Source: Arenicella xantha
GTDB taxonomy: Bacteria > Pseudomonadota > Gammaproteobacteria > Arenicellales > Arenicellaceae
Assembly (NCBI RefSeq): GCF_003315245.1
Contig: NZ_QNRT01000002.1
Span: 1 to 64,000 of the forward strand
Direction: 5' to 3'
DNA length: 64,000 bases
Position 1 is the stretch's first letter. Every line of letters begins with the position of its first letter. Of the stretch, positions 35,972 through 45,155 are shown piece after piece. The notes beneath the pieces were generated by a model that was given only the letters and a program-made list of their open reading frames with translations, searched no databases and was not told the DNA's origin. The position numbers and the translations under genes were made by a program.

Positions 35972-36673
35972 CTAGTAGATTCGATAACGAACGTTTATCG
36001 CGACTTCCGGTTGTTCAATATTCAGCTTAACGAAGCGCTTATAGTCTGAGCTGCTTAGCATAAACTTTAACTCCGTTGTCCAACGTGATTGGGCATATTC
36101 AATGCCAAGCTGACCGTACTCCAGAGAGTCTACTGGCGCGGAGCTCTGTAGCGAGGTTAGGCCGGCCTCGAGCTTCAGTCGCCAGTTATCACGTAATGGT
36201 TGAGAAAATTGCAACGAGGTCGTTACTCCAGATGCTCCCTGCCCTAGCAATGAGTCAGTTGCCTTTACTGCTAGCGTGTAACGCTTGCCTAAATGCCATT
36301 TAGCGCTGGCCGTGGTGTACTCCCACCCTTTTAGAGTTGAACTTGAGTAATCGTGTCGAGAAACTGCGAAGCTAATCGCCTGGCGTTCATTGAGTGGAGT
36401 GAACCAGCCAAGTTTGGCGTCACAACCTCGCTGAATAACTACTCGATTAACGTTCTCACCAGCAAAGCATGAGAGCGCGGCAAAGCCTCCACCGTTTGCA
36501 GACCATTCACCGGACAGAGCGACTGTTGGATAGTTACTCGTGAGGTTTACGCCATCGATAAAGCGGCCCGATTCCAGGCCACCAGTGAACTCTATGACGT
36601 CCGCTCGCGCGGTATTGACGATGATAAAACAAACTACAAAGGTGATTGAGGATAAAACGTTACGTACTTGCAT
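35972..36673 (-). CDS. Outer-membrane beta-barrel / TorF-like putative porin
   Basis: 233 residues from the ATG at 36673, chosen because a signal peptide follows directly (VLSSITFVVCFIIVNTARA). Strands include VIEFTGGLESGRFIDGVNL, TSLQFSQPLRDNWRLKLEAG and QLGIEYAQSRWTTELKFMLS. The chain ends VAINVRYRIY, with Tyr instead of Phe. TGGLxSxxxxDG near the start recalls TorF-family putative porins. One Cys pair is present (CFAGE ... RGCD). It converges with the protease gene with only 15 bp between the stops. Confidence 0.72.
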   Translation of the reverse strand: MQVRNVLSSITFVVCFIIVNTARADVIEFTGGLESGRFIDGVNLTSNYPTVALSGEWSANGGGFAALSCFAGENVNRVVIQRGCDAKLGWFTPLNERQAISFAVSRHDYSSSTLKGWEYTTASAKWHLGKRYTLAVKATDSLLGQGASGVTTSLQFSQPLRDNWRLKLEAGLTSLQSSAPVDSLEYGQLGIEYAQSRWTTELKFMLSSSDYKRFVKLNIEQPEVAINVRYRIY

Positions 36674-36820
36674 GCATGAGGACCGACGGTATTTCTCTGA
36701 GTCTTGGCTTGATGCCAATATTGCACAGGAGTCTAGTTTAGACTGCGTGTAATTGAAAGCGTAGAGCTAATCCGATTCGTAAAACCAAAGGCTAAATTCG
36801 AAGGTGCTAGTCATGTTGTT

Positions 36821-36842
36821 CGCTGTGGTCGGGATCACAGCG
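36821..36842 (-). terminator. Hairpin downstream of the exported propeller gene
   Basis: CGCTGTG (36821-36827) pairs with CACAGCG (36836-36842), 8-base loop. It is 40 bp past the stop of the minus-strand gene at 36883. No T-run, so it is a weak candidate. Confidence 0.3.
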
Positions 36843-36882
36843 GTGATTCGGGACGACTATCAATAACGTAGATTCTGGCTGG

Positions 36883-37761
36883 TCATTGCTTAGGTCTCAG
36901 CGCTTCGATGATCTGCGCGTCGACCCAGAATATATCCACATTACCTTGTGGCGATGAATCTATCTTTCGATTGAAGAATAGATACTTGCCATCCGGCGTT
37001 ACGCTAGCAGATGCTTCCCACGCTGAGGTGTTTATTTCATCACCCAAGTTAATGGCATCACTCCATGAAGCATCTTGCTGTCGAAAGCTTATGTAGATGT
37101 CAGAGTGACCAAACCCACCTTCTCTTCTACCATCCCAAATAATGTATGACTCATCGGCTGCGATAAACGGATGGGCATTGAATTTTCCGCTGTTAATCTC
37201 TTTACTCAGTGGCCGTGGCGCTTCGCGTTTACCGTCCACGAATCTTGAATAGCGGATTATGCCATCGCCATTAGATGAGCCTATTTCATCAAAGACATAC
37301 GTTCCTTTAGCGGAAGCCGTAAGACGCATGATGCGTATTTCCGCAAATGGTGAACCGAGCCTTTTCACCTCAGACCATCCAGCCTCGTTGCGTTCCATAT
37401 ACTTTTTACCCAGATGCATGGTCTGGCCACTTGGCGAGATAAATGGTTGCCCTACCCTTGGAGATACAATTGTCTCAATCCATTGGCTTCCATCATTTTT
37501 GAGTACCACAAACTCTTGCTTTTTGACGCCATCAACGTCGGCGACCTCTCTGATGAAGTAAAATTCATTTAGTTCCGGTGTGAAAGTGCCTCCATACTCC
37601 CAATTTTCTGTAGTAACTATGCTTGGGGCGAAAGGTTCAGGCGTTATTCCAGGCGGTCGCTGCCCAAGATAAGCGCCAGTCCGGGCTGGGAGCTGATCGA
37701 AGCTATGGCTTTCGGCATTCACTGTAAGCAGCAGTGCGAGATAAAGATAAAACTTTTTCAT
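36883..37761 (-). CDS. Exported TolB-like (PD40) beta-propeller protein
   Basis: 292 residues. Signal peptide at about 1-19. The opening AYLGQRPPGITPEPFAP is a signature of a family of secreted PD40 propellers. Blade elements include GGTFTPELNEFYFIREV, QPFISPSGQTMHLGKKYMER, HPFIAADESYIIWDGRREGG, DIYISFRQQDASWSDAINLG and SASVTPDGKYLFFNRKID. It sits in the periplasm and has no evident catalytic residue. It is followed closely upstream on the same strand by an esterase gene (3-bp gap), so the two are one transcript. Confidence 0.85.
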   Translation of the reverse strand: MKKFYLYLALLLTVNAESHSFDQLPARTGAYLGQRPPGITPEPFAPSIVTTENWEYGGTFTPELNEFYFIREVADVDGVKKQEFVVLKNDGSQWIETIVSPRVGQPFISPSGQTMHLGKKYMERNEAGWSEVKRLGSPFAEIRIMRLTASAKGTYVFDEIGSSNGDGIIRYSRFVDGKREAPRPLSKEINSGKFNAHPFIAADESYIIWDGRREGGFGHSDIYISFRQQDASWSDAINLGDEINTSAWEASASVTPDGKYLFFNRKIDSSPQGNVDIFWVDAQIIEALRPKQ

Positions 37762-37764
37762 GCG

Positions 37765-38619
37765 CTACTCCTTGCCAGCGGTTAAGCCTGATAACCAATT
37801 AACGCCACGGATACTCGTCATTGGGAATGCGGCCTGATGATCCCCTTCAACCACGACATTGGTTAACAACAAACTCTTATCGCTTGTACTCTTCAATATA
37901 TTAATAAACTGTTCCGTGTATTCGCCCAATTGCGTCTCTAGCATGCCATATGAAACAAACACATTAGCGTTTAAGTTTTTATCTTTAGACTTAGACGCAA
38001 GTTCGGAGATCGCTGGAATATCTCTCTTTAACGACGGACTTCCTAGGATATAGTTTTTAAACGTGTCGGGTTGTGTGAATAGTATATAGGCGCCAAATTT
38101 TCCACCGGCTGAGTACCCAAAGTAAGTGCGGTTGTTAGGATCAGTTCGATAGCTGTTTTCTACTTTGGTGATGACAACGTTGCGAATGAAATCTAGATGA
38201 TTGTTAGCTTGTCCAAATTGAATTTTAGCTTGGCGCTCGGGGTTGGCAGATGGTGTCATTGAGTAGTCGCGAAACCGACTAACGTGTTCACCAAACTCTT
38301 TCACCAAATTCTTGTCGATGTTCTTTTGCCAAGAGATACCAACTAAAATGACGTCTTCCATCAAATATTCAGCGGCGGCGGACAAAGCATCGATATGCCA
38401 CTTGGCATCAGTAAAATAGATTACTGGGTATTTTTTATTGGAGTCCTTTGCATAGTCTTCGGGTAATTTTATCAACAATTCATATTGTCGGTTCGAGCTT
38501 GATTCATAAACCGGCACCACCTGGGTTCTCGGCATTTCATAGGGATTATATTCACTCCCCTCAGCAGCTACAGACGGTAGCAGTAGAAGCAAAATCGCTA
38601 ATATCGAAATTTCTTTCAT
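37765..38619 (-). CDS. Exported alpha/beta-hydrolase esterase (IroE/Fes-like)
   Basis: 284 residues with a signal peptide (LAILLLLLPSVAA). The fold starts with YELLIKLPEDY and YPVIYFTDA. The nucleophile elbow is GYSAGG (in RTYFGYSAGGKFGAY), and the likely catalytic His is in VEGDHQAAFP near the C-terminus; the acid is probably in the VFVSYGMLETQLG region. This arrangement matches putative esterases of the D-family (IroE, YbbA, siderophore esterases). The substrate could be a trilactone or another ester in the periplasm. It precedes the propeller gene in an operon. Confidence 0.85.
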   Translation of the reverse strand: MKEISILAILLLLLPSVAAEGSEYNPYEMPRTQVVPVYESSSNRQYELLIKLPEDYAKDSNKKYPVIYFTDAKWHIDALSAAAEYLMEDVILVGISWQKNIDKNLVKEFGEHVSRFRDYSMTPSANPERQAKIQFGQANNHLDFIRNVVITKVENSYRTDPNNRTYFGYSAGGKFGAYILFTQPDTFKNYILGSPSLKRDIPAISELASKSKDKNLNANVFVSYGMLETQLGEYTEQFINILKSTSDKSLLLTNVVVEGDHQAAFPMTSIRGVNWLSGLTAGKE

Positions 38620-38887
38620 GTCTATTTAATTCTCCCTGGTGAAACGCCAACTTTTAATTAGCCAGTGTTTTGTATATAAACTAGAGGGGTCAAACTTAGA
38701 CGGGGCGAAACAAAAATGCCTGAAGTTATGCTGATTTCTGTCTGACTTCCACCTGAATCCAGTTTGGTCTTATATATATCAACTGGTTACGATGGTATGT
38801 TCAAAAATAATTGAGCGTTATACTCAGGCAAGTTCTCATGTTTAGACTTACATTTACGTATAAGCGTTCACCCTAGTTAGAGGTAAT

Positions 38888-41056
38888 ATGTCGGCACAGT
38901 ATTGGGTAGGTGAGTTTTTTATTGATTTATCCCGAAACCAAATCACGCAAAACAAGCAAACTCGCACTATTGCGCCCAAGGCTTTGGCGGTGCTGACCTG
39001 TTTGGCTAAAAACCAGGGAGAAGTGGTAAGCCAAGACGAGCTGTTAGCACAGGTTTGGAAAGACACGGTGGTATCTCCGAATACACTACAGAGAAGCATT
39101 GCCCAGCTACGAAAAGCACTCGGCGACGATGGTAAAGTTCAAGTGCTTATCAAAACTCATGCTAAACAAGGCTACAGCTTAGACTGTGCTGTTCGATGGC
39201 AAGCTAAGCCTAGCTTAGTAACCTCTAAAGATGCTCGGGATACGGTCGACCACACGCATCAAGATAATGTAAGAAACAGCCCGAACAAAGGCTCAAAGCG
39301 AACCAGACCAGTCTTCATTCTGGGCTCAATCGTGGCGACAATAATTACTATAGGTGCTATTAGCTATCAGTATTTTTCACATACGCAGAATCGCGTATTT
39401 AGCGTTGAGGAGATAACTTCGCTGACCGCCACTGACGACAAAGAATTCGATGCAACGTATACGCCTGACGGTAAATACATCGTGTTCCACCGCTATCTGG
39501 ACAAACAATGTGGCAATAAATTATGGGCAAAGGACATTAGCACGCAAAAAGAGATCCAGTTGACCCAAGAGTGGGCCGCTTACGGACGCCATAGTTTTTC
39601 TAATGACGGCAAGAAACTTGTGTTTTTGGCAACTGAAGCGTGTAGCGCACCGGTAACCCAGTCTAGTTGCTACAATTTAATGAGTCTAGATTTTGCACAG
39701 GCAGTGGAAAGCCCACAGCAACCGAGCACCTTAATGCAATGTCAAAATTCAGTGGTAAAGAACCCGGTATGGCTGAACAATAACGATATTGCGTTATTGC
39801 AAAAGCATTCAAATCGGTGGAAATTAATCAGCTATTCGCCAAACAAAAATCGCAGCACCGATATATACGACCTCAAAGATGGGAATTTGATCCACTTTGC
39901 CTATTCGCTTAAAGATGATGTAATCGCCGTTACCAGTATTCACAATGATGGCCAGCAATACATTGAATTACTCAACCCTGATGGGCGGATCATCTCAAGC
40001 CAGAAAATAGAAAGCACGCCGGAAATACCCAATTTTCGTTCGATCTACCCGAGCTTTGATCCGTTAAATGAGCAACTCGTTTTTAGCACCGGTAGACAGC
40101 TTTTTACTCTTTCATATGCCGGAAAAATCACCAAAATTAGCTTAGCTTTTACGGAAAGAATGGTACAGCCACAGTTTCATCCGAACGGCAAACGTATGCT
40201 GATGATCAAAGGCCCGTACGACAGTGATATCGTGTCATTGCCGTTGAGCGAGGTAATCGAGACAAACTCTATTGAGGTAACCGCTCGCGCCGAGTCACAA
40301 CAACCACGAACTACTGCAAGTTTCGAGCGATCAAACCTAGGTGAGGATTACGCTGTTTTTCAACCCAGTGGTGAGTTAATTGCATTCTGGTCGGAGCGTT
40401 CCGGAGAGGAACAGGTTTGGATTAGCGATGGGCACGGTGCGCCACGACAACTTACCGAATTTCCAATTGATACGTATATTCAAGGAATAGATTGGGCGGC
40501 TGACGGCCGGAGTCTTTTAGTAAGTGCCAACAATGTGCTTACTCAAGTGTTTCTGGATGGCAAGCAAATACCTTATCAATTACAACATCCGGTGGCTCGA
40601 CTTCTCCAATGGGATAGCGCAAACCAAAGCGCCTTATTGATCTCACGTGTCAGCGGTATATTCAAACTTGTGGAGGTTGATTTGGATAGCCTAGTAACTA
40701 GGCAGCTAACCGATAAGACCGTTTTGTGGGCACTTAGAAGTGAAGATGGGCGCTTGATCTATAAAGATCGATCTGACCAATTTTGGCAACCTGGCGCCGC
40801 TGAAGATCGACTTATCGAAGCGTTGCTTGGACAAAAATCTAAGGCTAAATCGTTTGTGATAACTGGCAATGTGATTTACGCCATCAATACCGACAATCAA
40901 CTTTGGTCTTATGATCTCAATACGGATACGCTGGAGGTATTAGGCGCGCTACCCGAAGACGTCGATTACCTGACAGATATTAATGAGACGGATATTTTAA
41001 TGACTATTGAAGTTGCGGCGAAAAAGGAAGTGGTTGAACTCGTGTTAAGCGATTAA
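38888..41056 (+). CDS. CadC-like membrane regulator: winged helix, TM helix, TolB-type propeller
   Basis: 722 residues. An OmpR-type winged helix lies at about 1-100 (IDLSRNQIT, APKALAVLTCLAKNQGEVVS, RSIAQLRKALGD, IKTHAKQGYSL). One transmembrane helix lies at 141-160 (PVFILGSIVATIITIGAIS). The outer about 560 residues form a PD40/TolB-like propeller (FDATYTPDGKYIVFHRYLD, RHSFSNDGKKLVFLATEA, DYAVFQPSGELIAFWSERSG, GIDWAADGRSLLVSA). DNA binding in the cytoplasm and ligand sensing in the periplasm are joined in one protein, as in CadC. It is divergent from the esterase/propeller operon, its most likely target. The 268-bp divergent region carries both promoters. Confidence 0.92.
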   Translation: MSAQYWVGEFFIDLSRNQITQNKQTRTIAPKALAVLTCLAKNQGEVVSQDELLAQVWKDTVVSPNTLQRSIAQLRKALGDDGKVQVLIKTHAKQGYSLDCAVRWQAKPSLVTSKDARDTVDHTHQDNVRNSPNKGSKRTRPVFILGSIVATIITIGAISYQYFSHTQNRVFSVEEITSLTATDDKEFDATYTPDGKYIVFHRYLDKQCGNKLWAKDISTQKEIQLTQEWAAYGRHSFSNDGKKLVFLATEACSAPVTQSSCYNLMSLDFAQAVESPQQPSTLMQCQNSVVKNPVWLNNNDIALLQKHSNRWKLISYSPNKNRSTDIYDLKDGNLIHFAYSLKDDVIAVTSIHNDGQQYIELLNPDGRIISSQKIESTPEIPNFRSIYPSFDPLNEQLVFSTGRQLFTLSYAGKITKISLAFTERMVQPQFHPNGKRMLMIKGPYDSDIVSLPLSEVIETNSIEVTARAESQQPRTTASFERSNLGEDYAVFQPSGELIAFWSERSGEEQVWISDGHGAPRQLTEFPIDTYIQGIDWAADGRSLLVSANNVLTQVFLDGKQIPYQLQHPVARLLQWDSANQSALLISRVSGIFKLVEVDLDSLVTRQLTDKTVLWALRSEDGRLIYKDRSDQFWQPGAAEDRLIEALLGQKSKAKSFVITGNVIYAINTDNQLWSYDLNTDTLEVLGALPEDVDYLTDINETDILMTIEVAAKKEVVELVLSD

Positions 41057-41119
41057 GTTGGCAAATACAATCTCGATGGGCGCGCTAACTTGGTAAACCA
41101 AAGCGGCGTTATCTGCTTG

Positions 41120-41146
41120 GATGAGGCCGAACTATTCGGCCTCATC
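41120..41146. terminator. Perfect hairpin between convergent genes
   Basis: GATGAGGCCGA (41120-41130) pairs perfectly with TCGGCCTCATC (41136-41146), 5-base loop. It lies 64 bp past each of the two converging stops. No T-run, so it could act as a structure-dependent block for both strands. Confidence 0.65.
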
Positions 41147-41209
41147 ACGATCATGTTACGCGGGCTTGATCAAACCACGGGGCGACTGCCCTTCAAAAGT
41201 GACACAGTG

Positions 41210-41794
41210 TCATCTGATATGGTCAATCGCAGTTCGTTTTTCGGTTGCTGAAAATACCTTATAAAAACTGGACTTATCTTGAATATTAATCGACAGCTGT
41301 AACATTCTAGATATATCACTGGCCGAAAAAATGCCTCTGATTTGCTTAAGTGTCTGATCTATAACCAAGCAATGTTGCTGGCCGCTGTCTTTGAGTACTT
41401 CTATCACATCGCCAATGGTGGCGTTTGCAAGCTCTTTATACGACAGTGCAACTAACTCACTCTTAGGGCGCATCATGTCGGTGACTACAATGTCTTCACG
41501 CAAGAAACCGTCAGATGCTCTTTGCAACAGCTTTTGGTCTTCTAAGTCTTCGGTGCTGATCACGCCTAGAATTTGATTGCCCTCATTGATTACAAATTTC
41601 AGCTTCACATGCGATTTAATCATCAGATTCTTAACATCAATTGCCGATACAGACGACTCGATCACTAACGGTTTTGTAACTTTGAAATCAGTCAAAAATT
41701 CCAGCGCTCGCGTCTCCATTGAAATATCTTGAATTTCGTTAGGCCATGCTAGTTCACTAACATCTGACGCTGGGTAAAATTTCAGTTTACTCAT
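41210..41794 (-). CDS. CBS-domain pair protein
   Basis: 194 residues. Two CBS domains (about 45-100 and 112-175): VTKPLVIESSVSAIDVKN with FVINEGNQILGVISTEDLED, then DMMRPKSELVALSYKELANA with HCLVIDQTLKQIRGIFSASD. CBS pairs bind adenosine nucleotides and act as sensors. AGGAG is 9 nt before the ATG, inside the preceding small ORF. It overlaps that ORF by 8 bp. Cytoplasmic. Confidence 0.88.
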   Translation of the reverse strand: MSKLKFYPASDVSELAWPNEIQDISMETRALEFLTDFKVTKPLVIESSVSAIDVKNLMIKSHVKLKFVINEGNQILGVISTEDLEDQKLLQRASDGFLREDIVVTDMMRPKSELVALSYKELANATIGDVIEVLKDSGQQHCLVIDQTLKQIRGIFSASDISRMLQLSINIQDKSSFYKVFSATEKRTAIDHIR

Positions 41795-41981
41795 GGATGT
41801 TTGCTCCTAAGATTGTTGGTTCACGAAGTCTGTCAAATGCTTGACGATGTTGATGCAACTTGGCTAATCGTCGGTTTAAATGACTAATTGGCGAATCGTA
41901 ATTTGAAAATGGGCTCGGGTTTTGAGCCGCTTGAGTATTACCTGTATTGGCATTGTAACCACAGGCTATAGAAACAATCAT
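41787..41981 (-). CDS. Small protein co-translated with the CBS protein, 64 aa
   Basis: The ATG at 41981 has AGGAGGG 7-8 nt upstream, one of the strongest ribosome sites in the window. The product is polar, rich in Asn, His and Arg (SHLNRRLAKLHQHRQAFDR). Its 3' end overlaps the CBS gene by 8 bp and supplies that gene's ribosome site, so it may serve partly for translational coupling. No family recognised. Confidence 0.6.
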   Translation of the reverse strand: MIVSIACGYNANTGNTQAAQNPSPFSNYDSPISHLNRRLAKLHQHRQAFDRLREPTILGANIHE

Positions 41982-42023
41982 CAGATTGCCCTCCTAATAA
42001 AGTTTTAATCGTGTGAGATCTAT

Positions 42024-42329
42024 TTACGAATGCTGTAAAACAATATTACTTGGAGGTGCCCTTATCGAATGAAGCTTAAGTGGTTGGTTTTCGCTGAGGT
42101 GAGGAAGTTGTTTGAAGACCAACTGGGATTTGATGTACCGCAATGAGGCTTGCGGTTCGCTGATATGACTCTCGTCGATGTCATCAAACTCAATGTCTTT
42201 TGCGTTCTGAGCATCGTCTAAGAAGACTGAACTCTGATTGACTAGGGAATATTCAGAGTATCGCGCACCTTCCCCATGGCTTGCGCTGGAGACAAGAAGT
42301 AGTGCGAAATAAAGAAATGTTCTTGCCAT
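42024..42329 (-). CDS. Small exported protein, 101 aa
   Basis: The ATG at 42329 starts a clean signal peptide (ARTFLYFALLLVSSASHGEG). The longer frame (42356) would bury it. The mature part is acidic in the middle (DDAQNAKDIEFDDIDES) with a basic hydrophobic C-terminus (SLRYIKSQLVFKQLPHL). Unknown function. It is upstream of the CBS pair on the same strand but probably separately transcribed. No Shine-Dalgarno sequence is clear. Confidence 0.5.
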   Translation of the reverse strand: MARTFLYFALLLVSSASHGEGARYSEYSLVNQSSVFLDDAQNAKDIEFDDIDESHISEPQASLRYIKSQLVFKQLPHLSENQPLKLHSIRAPPSNIVLQHS

Positions 42330-42620
42330 CAGAGTTTTATAATTTATCGAGCACATAGCCCGTCAACAACTCCACTGTATGAGCATATCAACTAAGTCGA
42401 ATCGAAAGTTACTAATATTTCATTGTCGCTAATTCTGTACATTGACTCGTACCTGGGTAAGTATAGCTTGGTTAGTTATCCCTCACTCTTGAGTCCTATC
42501 ACATAATTTCAGATCAGTGATTCTAGCAGTATTCTATTATATTGCTCGAAGCCCGAATGGCAGGTGGTCAACCCTCAACTATCGGATAGTCATAACTAGT
42601 TAACTGCGAAGGCTACGATT

Positions 42621-44123
42621 CTATTTTAATTTTAACTTGTCGTTAACAAATAAACCGACTAGAAATAGGAGTTGGAATAATACAAAAACATCGCCAATGT
42701 AATAATAGATTGTTCTGGTAGATCTCAGAGGCACGTCAGCCACGATATATGTTTGTTTAAACGTATCTGAGGCACTAGCAATCACTTTTCCGTGTGCATC
42801 TATAATCTGACTAGGACCAGTATTAGATGAAATAACTACGGGAACTCCAAATTCAACTGCCCTGAAAATGGAAGCAATATTATGCTGATATGGCGCGGAT
42901 GTCTTTCCAAACCAGTTGTCATTCACGAGGTCAACAATTAGGTTGGTGTCTCTAGATAGCCCCTCGCGTACAAATCTAGTAAAGAGATTTTCCCAACAAA
43001 TTATAGTGCTTGCGACGATACCCGAAGCCCTCATCTCGACAGCTTTATCTCCTGGCTTCAAATTTGAATTCATCGATACAAACCAGGTCGGCCAGTCAAT
43101 AATATCGTCGTAAGGAAGGTATTCTGCAAACGGCATAAGCAACTGTTTGCTATAAATTATAGGCTTGCCGCTGGATGAAATTAAAATGGCTTGATTATAC
43201 TGTTCAGGTTTTGAGTCCGTGCTGGTAGTGAATTTTTCATCCTCTGCGTACCCAGTTAATATGGATACGTTGCCAGTTGATGATAATTGTTGAATTTGTG
43301 AAAAACGACTATCTGAGGCAATGCCTCGCCCCCTCAATGCGCCTTCTGGCCAAACTACAAGTGTGGGATCATAGCTGGCTGCTTCGAGCGTTAAGTCCAA
43401 TAAACGACGAAACCGTTGATTTGGGTCCTGTTCCGAATGAACTTTAGCTAAACCGAAACTAGGTTGTAGAGACGCAATCCTAACAAACAGATCAGGCTGC
43501 GGCTGAACTACATAAGCAAATGCGCCAATAATATGAATCGAAATTACGACAGATGCGCTGACTAACAACACTCTGTTTGATAACCTAGCGGCGTAAAAAA
43601 TAATGACATTTGCACTTATTACGATGAATGCAATACCGTACTCTCCAAACACACTAGCCCATTGAAGTAGCCACTTATTGTCAAATTGAGAATGCGCTAG
43701 CGTGTTCCAAGGAAAAGCCAAAAAGCTCAAGTTTGCCATGATGTAATCCATCAATACCCAAGCGCCTGAGATGCCTATAAGCGTCGTAACAAAAGAAAAT
43801 CTAGCGCGTAATATATAACTTGCGATGGCCGCCCATATAGCCCAGTAAACGGCAAAATACGGAGCCAATATACTCGCGTGCATTAGCTTGAATACTTGAA
43901 CTTGATAAATCCAGAAAAAGTAAATGTTCTCTAAAATCAACGCGATAAGGAACACCACAAAGAACGCCAAAATTGGTTTAGCTTTCTCACAAATTTTCAA
44001 TAAAGGTACATAGCCAACAAAGGCTAGCGGCCAAATAGACAATGGCTCAAAAATTACTGCAAGTCCGATAACCGCAAATATCGACCAGACCGCGAGCACT
44101 AGGTTGTTACTGCGAGTCGTCAA
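42621..44123 (-). CDS. lnt: Apolipoprotein N-acyltransferase (possibly a second copy)
   Basis: 500 residues. Six or seven hydrophobic helices in the first about 200 residues are followed by a nitrilase-like domain and a final helix (VFVLFQLLFLVGLFVND). The catalytic triad is in place: Glu in VVWPEGAL, Lys in IYSKQLLMPFAEYLP, and Cys in STIICWENLF. In E. coli Lnt the residue after the Cys is Tyr, while here it is Trp. The enzyme transfers a third acyl chain to the N-terminus of lipoproteins in the inner membrane. The gene is AT-rich and stands apart from the usual ybeX/corC neighbourhood, so it might be a paralogue of the housekeeping gene. Confidence 0.88.
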   Translation of the reverse strand: MTTRSNNLVLAVWSIFAVIGLAVIFEPLSIWPLAFVGYVPLLKICEKAKPILAFFVVFLIALILENIYFFWIYQVQVFKLMHASILAPYFAVYWAIWAAIASYILRARFSFVTTLIGISGAWVLMDYIMANLSFLAFPWNTLAHSQFDNKWLLQWASVFGEYGIAFIVISANVIIFYAARLSNRVLLVSASVVISIHIIGAFAYVVQPQPDLFVRIASLQPSFGLAKVHSEQDPNQRFRRLLDLTLEAASYDPTLVVWPEGALRGRGIASDSRFSQIQQLSSTGNVSILTGYAEDEKFTTSTDSKPEQYNQAILISSSGKPIIYSKQLLMPFAEYLPYDDIIDWPTWFVSMNSNLKPGDKAVEMRASGIVASTIICWENLFTRFVREGLSRDTNLIVDLVNDNWFGKTSAPYQHNIASIFRAVEFGVPVVISSNTGPSQIIDAHGKVIASASDTFKQTYIVADVPLRSTRTIYYYIGDVFVLFQLLFLVGLFVNDKLKLK

Positions 44124-44214
44124 AATTTGCTACTAAGTAGAGACAGGCTTCTTTTCACCCAGTTTGACTTTGTGAGCGAGCTAATAGCAATACGTATCAC
44201 ACCCAAAGTAACTA

Positions 44215-45024
44215 TTAATTGATAATTGAGCTTAATTCTTGAGCCGTCACTTTTCCATCATTCAAAATACCAAAATCTTCAGGTAACTCCGTTTGTGATT
44301 CGCTTATATAGCCTTCAAGCATAATCTGTCCCCCACGGTTCACACTTTTCACTCTTGCTTTTGGAAACTTTGAGGACAATGCCAATAAGAGGTTATGCTC
44401 AGCAAGCATTGCATCTACCCCGTCCGACGCCCCAGTAGGAAGGCTTAAAGAAACTTTGCAGACACCGGCTTTACAATGAGACGCCGCTACTTCCGCTACA
44501 GGTAAGCCCGACTGACCTGCAGACAACGCATCCAGGATAAATGTCTCTGATTCAATTGCCCATTCGGGATCCTCGGGAAGACCATTAAAGTATTGTTCGG
44601 TTAACACATCCCGATTACGCAGCAACGATTCTGCGTAGTCATTTATTTTCTGTGCTTTATTTGGATCCGAAGCGAGCTGTGAGTATAGTTCAGCCAGTTC
44701 AGCTCTTGCTATCAGATCACTTGGTAGTGGGGAGGTAGCATCTAAACTAGACAAACGATCGATCAACCTCGTTAGTTCGTTTAAACCCTTTTTGACGTCT
44801 GACAACTCAGATCTCAATTCAGCAACCTCTTGATTTAAAGCGCTGTTACTCTCTGCCCTTTCGCTACTATGGATAGTGTCTACTTGAGAATGTTCGACAC
44901 TTAGGTTTGTATTTCTATCTAACGCAATTTCGGTTGGCTTAGTTGATGGAATCAACGATACAACTACGACACTCACTACGATCAGCAGCGACACTACTGA
45001 AGCAATAACTTGTTTTCGACTCAT
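44215..45024 (-). CDS. Membrane-anchored coiled-coil protein of unknown function
   Basis: 269 residues from the ATG at 45024, set by AGGTAGGGG directly upstream (a GTG at 45048 is less likely). A transmembrane helix lies at about 6-24 (VIASVVSLLIVVSVVVVSLI). Residues about 65-95 form a coiled coil (NQEVAELRSELSDVKKGLNE, LTRLIDRLSS). The C-terminal part has a Cys pair (SHCKAGVCKVSLSLP), which suits an oxidising periplasm. No family recognised. Upstream neighbour is an exported protein, downstream is Lnt; a shared transcript is not clear. Confidence 0.65.
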   Translation of the reverse strand: MSRKQVIASVVSLLIVVSVVVVSLIPSTKPTEIALDRNTNLSVEHSQVDTIHSSERAESNSALNQEVAELRSELSDVKKGLNELTRLIDRLSSLDATSPLPSDLIARAELAELYSQLASDPNKAQKINDYAESLLRNRDVLTEQYFNGLPEDPEWAIESETFILDALSAGQSGLPVAEVAASHCKAGVCKVSLSLPTGASDGVDAMLAEHNLLLALSSKFPKARVKSVNRGGQIMLEGYISESQTELPEDFGILNDGKVTAQELSSIIN

Positions 45025-45108
45025 AACACCCCTACCTATGGATACCACTGTGAGCTATACGAAAGCACTATCTATGGCATCAAAGTATATGCTCACTTAC
45101 TATAATTC

Positions 45109-45142
45109 TTACTGCCAGCGAATACCTTTTCACTGGCAGTAA
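45109..45142 (-). terminator. Hairpin after the exported protein gene
   Basis: TTACTGCCAG (45109-45118) pairs perfectly with CTGGCAGTAA (45133-45142), with a 14-base loop. It lies 14 bp beyond the stop codon at 45156 (minus strand). Confidence 0.6.
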
Positions 45143-45155
45143 CGAAACTCACAAC

